Assembly: GCA_963777435.1 (NCBI GenBank)
Contig: CAVZQT010000001.1
Span: 744,001-808,000, forward strand
Direction: 5' to 3'
Length of the DNA stretch: 64,000 nt
Source of the DNA: AP-15 sp963777435
GTDB taxonomy: Bacteria; Pseudomonadota; Alphaproteobacteria; ATCC43930; CGMCC-115725
A program made the translations under genes and the position numbers. Shown here one piece after another: positions 8,853 through 17,800 of this stretch. Positions within the stretch are counted from its first letter, which is position 1. Each line of letters starts with the position of its first letter. A model generated the notes under the pieces. The model ran no database searches, had not been told where the DNA came from, and was given only the letters and a program-made list of their open reading frames with translations.

Positions 8853-9081
8853 GATCTCGCCCCCTAACGTCCATCGCCTTCCGGAAAGAGACGCGATAAC
8901 CGTGCCGCACGAGCATGACAATTGCATGAAAAAGCGGCCGCGTCGTCCGCTCTTTATCCACGACGGTTGCAGCCCAACATCTTGCGGAGCCCGGCGGACG
9001 CATCGCTGTCGCGGCAAATTGCCGTGACTGCACTCCCCGAGCGCCGCTTAACTAAAGAGGCGTGCGCAGCCCGCGCATGCA

Positions 9082-12000
9082 ATGGACCCCCTATTGCCGA
9101 TGACCGATCTCGCCCTGAAACACGGGCTTGGCTTTGCCGATCTCTATCACCGTGAGGGCTTGGTCAAGATCGACCGCGCCTTTGTCGCGCATCTCGCTGC
9201 CGCCGACGCTGCTCTACACAACCGGCTGATGACGGCGCGGCGTGACCCCGAGGCACTCGCGCGAGCCGACGAGGCCGACCTGCTCGTCGAAATGGCGCCG
9301 CACGTCGAGGATTTTATCGGCGAATTGTTCGGTATCGCCGCCGAGATCAGGATGTCGCAGGCGCGGCATCACGAACTGGCGCCGCTCTATTCGGTCAAGC
9401 GGCTTTTCGTGCAACGCCGTGCGGTCAAGGGCGTCAAGGAGGTCGATGCGGCTGCGATCGACGGGCCGGCCCTGGCGCGCGAACTCGATGCGCTGATCGG
9501 CGGCCATTCCGACGACATCGCAGGCTGGGAACGGCGTTATGCTGAGCATGTCGCGCGCTGGCTCGACGACGAGGCCGGTAATGTCGCGGCGCTCGACTTC
9601 GCACAGCGCTATGCCGCCTGGGCAACCTTGGCGCCTGGCGGCATCGAAAAACACCGCGCCGGCATTCTCTTCCGGGTGCCGCATCGGCTCGACATGAACC
9701 ATCTGGTTCCGGTCGAGACGATCGAGCGCGATGGGGTGACGATGCTGCGCCTGCCTGAGGAGGACTGGCGCCATCGCCAAGGGTTTGCGTTGACCGATCA
9801 CGGCGCCGACCTGACCGGCGCCCTCGACCAGGCGAATTACTGCATCTGGTGCCACAACCAGGGCAAGGACAGCTGCTCGAAGGGGCTCAAGGAGAAAGAC
9901 GGCGCCTTCAAAAAGAGTGTGTTTGGCGTGACCCTGGCCGGCTGCCCGCTCGAAGAAAAAATCTCCGAGATGAATTTGGTGAAGGCGCGCGGTTACACGC
10001 TGGGCGCACTCGCCATCATCGCCGTCGACAACCCGATCTGCGCCGCGACCGGGCACCGCATCTGCAACGACTGCATGAAGGCGTGCATCTATCAGCGGCA
10101 GGAGCCGGTCGACATTCCGCAGGTCGAGACCCGCACGCTAAAGGACGTCTTGGGGCTGCCCTGGGGATTCGAGATCTATTCGCTGTTGACGCGGTGGAAC
10201 CCGCTCAACATCCGCCGGCCATTGCCGCTGCCTGAGACTGGCAAGAAGGTGCTGGTCGTCGGGCTCGGCCCGGCCGGGTTCACCTTGGCGCATCATCTGG
10301 TCAATGACGGCCATTTCGTCGCCGCGATCGATGGGCTCAAGATCGAGCCGCTGCCGGCCGACATCTCCGGGGTGAAGCCCGATGGCGGCCGCGTGCCGTT
10401 CCAGCCGGTCCGCGATGTCGAAACTCTGGTGGACAGCCTCGGCGACCGCGTCATGGCCGGATTTGGCGGCGTCGCCGAATACGGCATCACCGTGCGCTGG
10501 GACAAGAATTTCCTAAAGATCGTGCGCCTACTGCTCGAACGCCGCGCCGAGTTCGCGATGTATGGCGGTGTGCGCTTTGGCGGCACCTTGACGATCGACA
10601 GTGCCTTCGATCTGGGCTTTGACCACATCGCGTTGTGCGCCGGCGCGGGCCGGCCGACCGTGATCCCGATGCCGAACAATCTTGCTCCCGGTGTCAGGCA
10701 GGCCTCGGATTTCCTGATGGCGTTGCAATTGACGGGTGCTGCCAAGACCAGCAGCATCGCCAATCTCAGCGTGCGGCTGCCGGTGGTAGTGATCGGCGGC
10801 GGTTTGACCGCGATCGACACCGCAACCGAGTCGCTCGCCTATTATCCGGTGCAGGTCGAGAAATTCCTGTCGCGCTACGAGACCCTGATCTCCGAACGCG
10901 GCGAGGAGGCGGTGCGGGCCGAATGGAATGCGGCCGAACAGGAGAGCGCCGCCGAATTCATCGCCCATGCGCACGCCTTGCGTGCTGAGCGGGCGGCCGC
11001 CAGCCGTGAAGGCCGCGCGCCGCGATTGGCTGAAATGCTCGATAGCTGGGGCGGGGTGACGATCGCCTATCGCCGCCGCCTGATCGACTCGCCGAGCTAC
11101 ACCCTCAACCATGAGGAGGTGGCAAAGGCGATGGAGGAGGGCATCCGCTTTGCCGAATTGCTGACCCCAGCCGAGGTCGAAATCGACCAGTTCGGGCAGG
11201 CGAAGGCATTGCGGCTGACGCGGCATCGCTCGCAGGAGGTCGGCGGCGGCGGGCCGTCGGTCGACCAGGGGCCGGGCGACGATGTGGTGTTGCCGGCGCG
11301 CACGATCCTGGTCGCCGCCGGAACCCAGCCCAATACCGTGCTGGCGCGCGAAGACCCCGATAACATCGTGGTCGACGGCCGTTATTTCCGCGCCCTCGAC
11401 GAGGACGGGAACCCGGCGGTGCCGGAGCGGGTGGCAAAGCCCGCCGCAGTGCGCGTGCTGACCCATCTGCGCGAAGACGGCCGCGCGGTCAGCTTTTTCG
11501 GCGATTTGCACCCGAGCTTTTCGGGGAATGTCGTCAAGGCGATGGGTGGCGCCACCCTCGGCTATCCGGTCGTCAGCCGCATGTTGGCGCGGCGCGAGAG
11601 CTCGGGTCCCTCGCCCGCCGAATTGCGCGTCCAGCTCGACGACGAATTGCGCGCGCGGGTGCACGAGGTCATCCGGCTGACGCCCAAGATCCTCGAAATC
11701 GTGATCAAGGCGCCGATGGCGGCGCGCGCCTTTATGCCGGGCCAGTTCTACCGATTGCAGAATTACGAGACCCTGGCATTGCATATCGACGGCACGACTT
11801 TGGCGATGGAGGGACTGGCGTTGACCGGCGCCGCGGTCGATCGGGAACAGGGGCTGCTGTCGACGATCGTCCTCGAAATGGGTGGGTCGTCCGATCTGTG
11901 CGCGTTGTTAAAGCCGGGTGAGCCGGTGATCCTGATGGGCCCGACCGGCACGCCGACCGAGACGCCATCGGGTGAAACCGTATTGCTGGTCGGCGGCGGG

Positions 12001-12633
12001 CTCGGCAACGCGGTATTGTTTTCGATCGCGGCGGCGTTGCGGGCGCAGGGTTCGCGCGTCCTCTATTTCGCGGGCTACAAGACGATCGCGGACCGCTACA
12101 AGGTCGAGGATATCGAGCGCTCGGCCGATGCCGTCGTGTGGTGCTGCGACGAGGCGCCGGGTTTCGCCCCCGGCCGGCCGCAGGATCATTCTTTTGTCGG
12201 CAACATCGTCGAGGCGATTGCCGCCTACGGCGCCGGCGATCTCGGCCCGGTGGCGATCCCGCTTGGCGCGGTCGACCGGATCATCGCGATCGGCTCGGAC
12301 GGGATGATGAACGCGGTCGCCGAGGCGCGTCAGGCCCGGCTCAAGGGCTATTTCCGGCCCGATCACCGTGCCATCGCTTCGATCAACTCGCCGATGCAGT
12401 GCATGATGAAGGAGATCTGCGCGCAGTGTCTGCAGATGCATCGCGATCCCGTGACCGGCACCGAGACCGTCGTCTTTTCCTGCTTCAACCAGGACCAGGA
12501 TATGGACCAGGTCGATTTCGCCGCGTTGCACCGCCGCCTCTCGCAAAACGGCGCGCAGGAAAAGCTGACCAAGCTATGGATCGACCGCTGCCTTCATCAC
12601 CTCGGCGAACGCCCCGCCCTCGCCGCGGAGTAG
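9082..12633 (+). CDS. Large fused Fe-S/flavin oxidoreductase (GltD-like plus PyrK/ferredoxin-reductase-like domains)
   Basis: A 1183-aa cytosolic protein. Residues 1-250 match no domain I recognise. Residues about 250-345 are Cys-rich (CIWC, DSC, AGCPLEEKI, ICAA, CNDCMKAC), like the Fe-S domain of the glutamate synthase small subunit. Then follow an FAD motif (VVGLGPAGF, about 394) and an NADPH-type motif (VIGGGLTAIDTA, about 572). From about 855 there is a ferredoxin-reductase/PyrK-like module with MPGQFYRLQ, a GGGLGNAV nucleotide motif and a C-terminal Cys cluster C-x5-C-x2-C-x17-C starting near 1107, suited to a 2Fe-2S cluster. The order resembles NfnB and NfnA fused in one chain. The reaction is unknown; NAD(P)H-linked electron transfer is inferred. 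A second possible start is 9100. Confidence 0.85.
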   Translation: MDPLLPMTDLALKHGLGFADLYHREGLVKIDRAFVAHLAAADAALHNRLMTARRDPEALARADEADLLVEMAPHVEDFIGELFGIAAEIRMSQARHHELAPLYSVKRLFVQRRAVKGVKEVDAAAIDGPALARELDALIGGHSDDIAGWERRYAEHVARWLDDEAGNVAALDFAQRYAAWATLAPGGIEKHRAGILFRVPHRLDMNHLVPVETIERDGVTMLRLPEEDWRHRQGFALTDHGADLTGALDQANYCIWCHNQGKDSCSKGLKEKDGAFKKSVFGVTLAGCPLEEKISEMNLVKARGYTLGALAIIAVDNPICAATGHRICNDCMKACIYQRQEPVDIPQVETRTLKDVLGLPWGFEIYSLLTRWNPLNIRRPLPLPETGKKVLVVGLGPAGFTLAHHLVNDGHFVAAIDGLKIEPLPADISGVKPDGGRVPFQPVRDVETLVDSLGDRVMAGFGGVAEYGITVRWDKNFLKIVRLLLERRAEFAMYGGVRFGGTLTIDSAFDLGFDHIALCAGAGRPTVIPMPNNLAPGVRQASDFLMALQLTGAAKTSSIANLSVRLPVVVIGGGLTAIDTATESLAYYPVQVEKFLSRYETLISERGEEAVRAEWNAAEQESAAEFIAHAHALRAERAAASREGRAPRLAEMLDSWGGVTIAYRRRLIDSPSYTLNHEEVAKAMEEGIRFAELLTPAEVEIDQFGQAKALRLTRHRSQEVGGGGPSVDQGPGDDVVLPARTILVAAGTQPNTVLAREDPDNIVVDGRYFRALDEDGNPAVPERVAKPAAVRVLTHLREDGRAVSFFGDLHPSFSGNVVKAMGGATLGYPVVSRMLARRESSGPSPAELRVQLDDELRARVHEVIRLTPKILEIVIKAPMAARAFMPGQFYRLQNYETLALHIDGTTLAMEGLALTGAAVDREQGLLSTIVLEMGGSSDLCALLKPGEPVILMGPTGTPTETPSGETVLLVGGGLGNAVLFSIAAALRAQGSRVLYFAGYKTIADRYKVEDIERSADAVVWCCDEAPGFAPGRPQDHSFVGNIVEAIAAYGAGDLGPVAIPLGAVDRIIAIGSDGMMNAVAEARQARLKGYFRPDHRAIASINSPMQCMMKEICAQCLQMHRDPVTGTETVVFSCFNQDQDMDQVDFAALHRRLSQNGAQEKLTKLWIDRCLHHLGERPALAAE

Positions 12634-12796
12634 TGTCCTTGAGACAAAGGCGGAGGTCCCTCAAAGCCGATCCGGCAAGCTGCGTTAACTGGTCCGTCAC
12701 GTGCAGATTGAAACTTCCTTCCAGCGAGTGCGGCGCTCACATCGCTGGAACTTACAGTTGCGACCCTCGTCCGCATACCTTTAGACTACCTCCAAA

Positions 12797-12818
12797 TCGC
12801 GCGCCGCTGAACGCGCGA
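12797..12818. promoter_or_regulatory. Hairpin in the leader of the MHS transporter gene
   Basis: A perfect 7-bp inverted repeat TCGCGCG / CGCGCGA with an 8-nt loop lies 20 nt upstream of the start codon and just before the ribosome-binding site GGGAGGAAG. It could be an operator or an mRNA leader stem. There is no U tract, so it is unlikely to be a terminator. This rests on symmetry alone. Confidence 0.3.
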
Positions 12819-12837
12819 TGTATTTTGGGAGGAAGCG

Positions 12838-14205
12838 ATGGTATCGGCAACGCTGGGGCGGGACTTGACCGAACGGCAAAGTCTCCCGTTCATCATCGGC
12901 GCCTCCTCAGTCGGGACGTTGATCGAGTGGTACGACTTCTATCTCTACGGCGTGCTCGCCCTGTTCTTCAGCAGGCATTTCTTCTCACCGCAGCTGAGCC
13001 CGACCGTCGCCTTCATCGCTAGTCTTTTCGTGTTCTGGACGGGTTTCCTGGTTCGGCCGTTCGGCGCGATCCTTTTCGGCCATCTCGGCGATTTGATCGG
13101 TCGCAAATTCACCTTCATGCTGACCTTGGGACTGATGGGAGGTGCGACCTTTGTCGTCGGCCTGTTACCCGGCTATGCCGTGATCGGAGCTCTCGCGCCG
13201 ATCCTGCTGGTCACGATGCGCGTCCTGCAAGGTCTAGCTCTGGGCGGCGAATACGGCGGTGCGGCGACCTACATCGCCGAGCACGCGCCCGACGGCAGGC
13301 GCGGCTTCTATACCAGCTGGATCCAGACCACGGCGACGATGGGGATCGTCCTCGCACTTTTGGTCATTCTGATCTGCCGGCTGTCGATGGGCGACCAGAC
13401 GTTCGGCGACTGGGGTTGGCGCGTTCCGTTCCTGCTCTCGGCGATTCTCGTTGTGCTGTCCGGCTATATCCGGCTTAGGCTTCAGGAATCGCCACTGTTC
13501 GCCCGCCTCAAAGAGCAAGGCAAATCATCAAGCAACCCCGCCGCCGAGAGCTTTCTGCGCGGCGGCCGGAATTGGGGCCTGATGCTGGTCGCGTTGTTTG
13601 GCGCCACGGCGCCCGAGGGCGTCGTCTGGTACACGAGCCAATTCTACGCGCTGTTTTATATGACCACAGTTCTGAAGGTCAGCTACGTCACCGTCTACAT
13701 TATAATGATGGTCGCCCTGACCTTGGGCGCGCCGTTCTTTGTCGCGTTTGGCGCGTTGTCCGACAGGATCGGCCGCCGCAACATCATGACATTGGGCTTC
13801 GCGCTGGCGGTGATCAGCTTCTGGCCGGTATTCACCTGCCTCGGCGCCTTCAAGAATAACCCGGTTGTCCTGACGATCCTGGTTTTCTACATGGTGATCC
13901 TGGTGACGATGGTGTACGGCCCGATCGCAGCATTCCTGGTCGAGCTGTTCCCGGCGCGGATCCGCTACACCTCGATGTCGCTCCCTTATCACGTCGGCAA
14001 TGGCGTCTTTGGGGGGTTGGTCCCGGCGGCGGGAGCCTCGATCGCCGCAATTACCGGTATCGCCCTGAGCGGGCTGCTTTATCCGATGGCGATCGCCGCG
14101 TTGGGCGTTGTTGTCAGCCTTGCTTTTATCCGCGAGCCGACGCATCGGATAAGGATCTGGGACGAAGTCGATGGCGCCCCGCCGCTCGTGCCGGACCAGC
14201 CCTGA
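12838..14205 (+). CDS. MHS-family (metabolite:H+ symporter) MFS transporter
   Basis: A 455-aa inner-membrane proton symporter of the ProP/KgtP/ShiA type. It carries the N-terminal GTLIEWYDFYLYG segment that is characteristic of the MHS family, the loop 2-3 motif GHLGDLIGRK and the repeat motif GALSDRIGRRN between helices 8 and 9. About 12 membrane segments are apparent. A strong ribosome-binding site (GGGAGGAAGCG) precedes the ATG. Family substrates are dicarboxylates, shikimate, betaine and similar solutes. It converges with the family-5 substrate-binding protein gene across a hairpin-rich spacer. The exact substrate cannot be assigned. Confidence 0.9.
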   Translation: MVSATLGRDLTERQSLPFIIGASSVGTLIEWYDFYLYGVLALFFSRHFFSPQLSPTVAFIASLFVFWTGFLVRPFGAILFGHLGDLIGRKFTFMLTLGLMGGATFVVGLLPGYAVIGALAPILLVTMRVLQGLALGGEYGGAATYIAEHAPDGRRGFYTSWIQTTATMGIVLALLVILICRLSMGDQTFGDWGWRVPFLLSAILVVLSGYIRLRLQESPLFARLKEQGKSSSNPAAESFLRGGRNWGLMLVALFGATAPEGVVWYTSQFYALFYMTTVLKVSYVTVYIIMMVALTLGAPFFVAFGALSDRIGRRNIMTLGFALAVISFWPVFTCLGAFKNNPVVLTILVFYMVILVTMVYGPIAAFLVELFPARIRYTSMSLPYHVGNGVFGGLVPAAGASIAAITGIALSGLLYPMAIAALGVVVSLAFIREPTHRIRIWDEVDGAPPLVPDQP

Positions 14206-14262
14206 GGGCCGGCTTCCGCGCGGCGGCGCGCGGGGTCGTCCTCGCCGGCACGTGTCGATCGA

Positions 14263-14310
14263 CCCCCACCTAACCCTCCCGCGCCCGCGGGGGAGGGAAC
14301 GGGAGGGGGG
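14263..14310. repeat. C-rich/G-rich palindromic element between convergent genes
   Basis: CCCTCCC (14274-14280) pairs with GGGAGGG (14291-14297) around a GC-rich loop, flanked by CCCCCACC and GGGAGGGGGG, which extend the dyad. Similar C/G-rich dyads lie at 41308-41425 and 57652-57679. Here it sits between two convergent stop codons, where it could terminate transcription from both sides. No T-tract follows. Confidence 0.55.
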
Positions 14311-14314
14311 CTGG

Positions 14315-15910
14315 TCAGATCTTCTCGACGTTCCACATCAGGATGACCGGCGCAGCGATGCGCCCCTTGATATTGCTGCGATAGGCGGTCTTTGGCGTGT
14401 ACTGACCGGTCGGAATGTACGGTACGGTCTCAAAGGCGCGTTGCTGGATCTGCGCGGCGATGCCCTGACGGTCTTCGAGGTCGCTCGCCTTGACCCATTC
14501 GGCGCGCAATGCCTCGATTTTGTCGTCGCTGGGCCAACCAAACCACGCTTTCTTGCCGTTACTCCGCAGCGGCTGGTTCAAGCTCGGGTCGAGCATATCG
14601 GCGCCGATCCAGCCGGTGCCAAAGACATTCCATCCGCCTTCGTCGATTGGCTTCATCGACGCGCGCCGCGTCACCAACTGACCCCAATCCATCGCCGCGA
14701 TCTCGACGTTAAGCCCCAGCTTCTTCATCAGATCGGCGGAGACCAGCGCCTGCGAGTGCGGGCCGACCTGATCGGTTGCGTCGAGCACGACGATCTTGTC
14801 GCCCTTGTACCCGGCTTCGGCGATCAGCTTTTTGGCCTTGTCGAAATCGCGTTTGCCGGTCAGCGCTTCCGAGCCGGCGTTGCTCGCCATCGGCGTTCCC
14901 GCGGTAAAGAAAGTCGGCGCCAGCCGCCAATTTTTCGGATCGCCGGCGATCGTGGTCATGAAATCGGCTTGGTTGGCGACCGCCAGCACCGCCTGACGCA
15001 TCTTCACGTTGTCAAAAGGTGGAAACAAATGGTTGAAGCGCAAGGTCTGCGGTGAACCGAGCGGATCGGCATCGGCGACGACGACATCCTGGCCCGCAAA
15101 GGTTGGCACCAGATCCAATGGTGGGTTCTCCCACCAATCGACCTCGCCATTACTGAGTGCTGCGGCCGCGGTTGCGTGATCGGGAACGACGAGCCACTCG
15201 ATACGGTCGACTTTGACCACCTTTCCGCCGGAGGCCCAGTTTGGCGGGTCACTGCGCGGCACGTAATCAGTGTTCTTGACATAAACCGCCTTGTTGCCGG
15301 GCTGGAATTCCGCGGCAACAAATTTGAACGGGCCGGACCCGACCATCTCGGTGATCTGCTTAAAGGGGTCGGTTCTGGCAAGCCGTTCCGGCATCACGAA
15401 CGGCACCAGGCTCGAGACCTTTGCAATCCCATTGATCAATAACGGAAACGGCTCTTTGAGCCGGATCGAGAAGGTATTGTCCTCGCCGCCCTTGATCTCG
15501 GCAATTTCGGTTGAAAGGGTCTGACCGAACGCATCGCGCGCCATCCAGCGCTGCAATGAGGCGGTGCAGTCGATCCCGCGCACCGGCTGTCCGTCATGGA
15601 ATTTGAGACCGCCACGCAATTTAAAGCTGTAGACGAGCTTGTCGTCGGAGCGATGATAGTCGCCGACCATCTGCGGATGCGCCTGGAATTTGTCGTCAAG
15701 CGCAAACAACGTGTCGAATATCATGTAACCGTGATTGCGCGTAATGTAAGCAGTGGTCCAAATCGGGTCGAGCACGCGCAGATCCGATTGGGCGATAAAA
15801 CGCAGTGTCTTGGTGTCGGCCGTTTGAGCGCGAGTGCGTGACGCGAAGCCGGCGAGGGCTGCCGTTCCGAGACCCGCAGCAAAGCCGCGGCGCGTGATGC
15901 GATGTGCCAT
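14315..15910 (-). CDS. ABC transporter substrate-binding protein, family 5 (peptide/nickel type), Tat-exported
   Basis: A 531-aa periplasmic solute-binding protein of the DppA/OppA class. The N-terminus is a twin-arginine signal: RRGFAAG at residues 6-12, a hydrophobic segment, and a likely cleavage after SRTRAQ. The mature part has family features such as LRGGLKFHDGQPV near residue 96 and RFNHLFPPFDN in the middle. The start is the ATG at 15910, preceded by AAGGA. No permease or ATPase gene is present on either side, so it is an orphan binding protein in this window. Ligands in the family include di- and oligopeptides, nickel chelates, glutathione and opines. Confidence 0.92.
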   Translation of the reverse strand: MAHRITRRGFAAGLGTAALAGFASRTRAQTADTKTLRFIAQSDLRVLDPIWTTAYITRNHGYMIFDTLFALDDKFQAHPQMVGDYHRSDDKLVYSFKLRGGLKFHDGQPVRGIDCTASLQRWMARDAFGQTLSTEIAEIKGGEDNTFSIRLKEPFPLLINGIAKVSSLVPFVMPERLARTDPFKQITEMVGSGPFKFVAAEFQPGNKAVYVKNTDYVPRSDPPNWASGGKVVKVDRIEWLVVPDHATAAAALSNGEVDWWENPPLDLVPTFAGQDVVVADADPLGSPQTLRFNHLFPPFDNVKMRQAVLAVANQADFMTTIAGDPKNWRLAPTFFTAGTPMASNAGSEALTGKRDFDKAKKLIAEAGYKGDKIVVLDATDQVGPHSQALVSADLMKKLGLNVEIAAMDWGQLVTRRASMKPIDEGGWNVFGTGWIGADMLDPSLNQPLRSNGKKAWFGWPSDDKIEALRAEWVKASDLEDRQGIAAQIQQRAFETVPYIPTGQYTPKTAYRSNIKGRIAAPVILMWNVEKI

Positions 15911-16557
15911 CTCAAATCCTTGCACTCGAGCCTACCAGATGTCTTGCAAAAAGCGAGGCATCAGATGGCTGGCCACGCTGCGCCCCGGACCCGTCGTTAT
16001 AATAAAAGTCGAAGCCGCTTTGCGTCGGCGCTATCGGTTCGGACCGGTGCAGGGTCGGGGGTTGGACCAGGTCGAGTACGACCTTATTCGCCTCACCACA
16101 TTTTACCGGGATTAACTCGATTTCACTCGGCCCTGTCCGCCGAACGCGCTAACAAGTGAGCACCCGAAATTCAACGCCCGACCGGGCCGTGTGCGGCGAA
16201 AGGTAAGGGTTGGCATAGCGAAAAGGTTGACAGCTCGGCGCCCTGGTATTAGTAGTTGAAGAACTCAATTAAATCTCCATCCCTCGCTGACCAGCGCCCT
16301 CAATGCTTGGACTGACAGAACGCTCGTTGGCTGTGATCTTTGGACCAAGTTCTTATGCTTGCACCTTATGCCGAAAGTCGCATTGACCTCGGCCAAACAG
16401 TTTGTTCCGACGGATGCCTATATCCGGCTCAACCGCGGCGGCGGCGTCCTCAAATGCGGGTTTACCCTTGATAAGGCGCCGAATCGGCCATCAGCTAGTT
16501 TCGGTTGATACTCTGACCAGCAGCGCCGTGTCCGGTTGCATTACAACGGGTAAAGAT
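15911..16557. other. Non-coding spacer between divergent genes
   Basis: This 647-bp gap separates the leftward substrate-binding protein gene from the rightward DUF3108 gene. Two short plus-strand ORFs inside it have neither ribosome-binding site nor recognisable composition. A weak sigma-70-like element, TTGACA at 16227-16232 with a TA-rich hexamer about 17 nt further on, is the only promoter candidate I can point to, and it is marginal. Otherwise I see nothing in it. Confidence 0.4.
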
Positions 16558-17388
16558 ATGGTGGCGACCAGGGCTTTGGTTCGTTCTGTTCTGCTATCGG
16601 CGGGCGCCATGATGGTCCTCTTGCTACCGGTGGTTTCAACGGCCAGCGCCGCTGGGACAGACCGGGTCGATGCCCGGTTTGAGATTTTCGGCTTTGCCGG
16701 TTTGCATGTGTTGACCGAGCGTACAACGGTCGAGGAGTCGGCGGATCGATACACGATCGCAACGGATCTCGATACCCGCGGTCTCGCCCGGGTGTTCGTC
16801 GATCTCACCAGCCACTCCGAGGTGCGTGGCCAGCTCGCCGGCGAAAGGGCATATCCGTCTAATTACCGCGCTGATATGCGCCGCAACGGCGTCGAACGAC
16901 GTTACGGGCTTGATTACAGGTCCAACGGCGCGGTGATCAATGTCTCAGCACGCGTGCCACCCGAACGGCCGCTGTTTGTCGCCGAAAAGCAAATTCAGGA
17001 CACGGTCGACCAGCTTACAGCGTTCTTTATGGTCGAGCGCCAGCTCGCCCAACGCGGCACTTGCACCCTCACCGTTCCGGTCTTTGACGGCAGCGGTCTC
17101 TACGATCTGCGCTTTACCGATGTTAAGCAGGAGACACTGTCGGCCGACAGTCATCAGAACTTTGCTGGGCCGGCGCGAGTTTGCACCGTCGAGCGCGACG
17201 ATATCGCGATCAATCCAGACCGCAATGAGGACACCTATCGGCGGGGGACGATCTGGTACGCCCGCCTGATCGCGGGTGACCGCCTGGTTCCGGTGCGGAT
17301 GGAGTTCGATACGGCGTTTGGGGCGGTAAAGGGTTACCTGGCCGAGCTGCGCCGCCGCGGCGTCGACCTCCATCTAATGGGAGAATGA
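16558..17388 (+). CDS. DUF3108 domain-containing exported protein
   Basis: A 276-aa protein with a signal peptide: basic start MVATRALVR, hydrophobic core GAMMVLLLPVV, cleavage probably after STASA. The mature part is beta-rich with the outline of DUF3108: it begins ARFEIFGFAGLHVL and has YRADMRRNGVERRYGLDY, PRR-type turns and VFDGSGLYDL. These proteins are periplasmic or lipid-facing, with no established function. I prefer the ATG at 16558 because the upstream 52-residue extension is not signal-like. The ribosome-binding site is weak (GGGTAAAG). It stands alone before the RND operon. Confidence 0.8.
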   Translation: MVATRALVRSVLLSAGAMMVLLLPVVSTASAAGTDRVDARFEIFGFAGLHVLTERTTVEESADRYTIATDLDTRGLARVFVDLTSHSEVRGQLAGERAYPSNYRADMRRNGVERRYGLDYRSNGAVINVSARVPPERPLFVAEKQIQDTVDQLTAFFMVERQLAQRGTCTLTVPVFDGSGLYDLRFTDVKQETLSADSHQNFAGPARVCTVERDDIAINPDRNEDTYRRGTIWYARLIAGDRLVPVRMEFDTAFGAVKGYLAELRRRGVDLHLMGE

Positions 17389-17800
17389 GGCGCGGTCTCG
17401 CGAACTAGCCAGGTCAACCACTGGTGGACTTGTCTGACCCGAGTGTGCAGGTCAATCGCAGCGGAAAAGGCGGCCGATTTACCAATCTATCCACGACCGA
17501 ATCGCTTGCTGTTTCAGTCAGTTTCAATTGCCTCTAACTTCAACTGAAACCGGATGTAAACCATCGCGGTAAGCTTCCAGCCTGGGCGGGGCTGAGCTTA
17601 AACCTCGTGACCAGAATAGAATGCCGCCCCGCGGAGAACGTTACTTCATTTCGCGATTTTACAAGCTATTTTGCGTAATTTTACCACACTCGCCCGTACG
17701 GCGGCCTAAAATTTAAAGACACTCACGTGCAAGTGGGCAAAGATCAGGATGCGCTCTATAGCCCTCTGCTAGAGCGTCATGGATGAGGACCTGAGATTCC
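17389..17800. other. Spacer upstream of the RND efflux operon
   Basis: This 412-bp gap has no ORF with a plausible start. The part at 17640-17720 is markedly AT-rich (TTTTACAAGCTATTTTGCG, then CTAAAATTTAAAG) and is the likely promoter region of the efflux operon. I cannot fit a convincing -35/-10 pair. No adjacent regulator gene of TetR or two-component type is present. Confidence 0.4.

Noticed and set aside
9214..10056. Long antisense ORFs inside the large oxidoreductase (also 10528-11784)
   Set aside because: They are mirror frames of a well-supported gene with high GC third positions. Domain evidence supports only the plus-strand protein.
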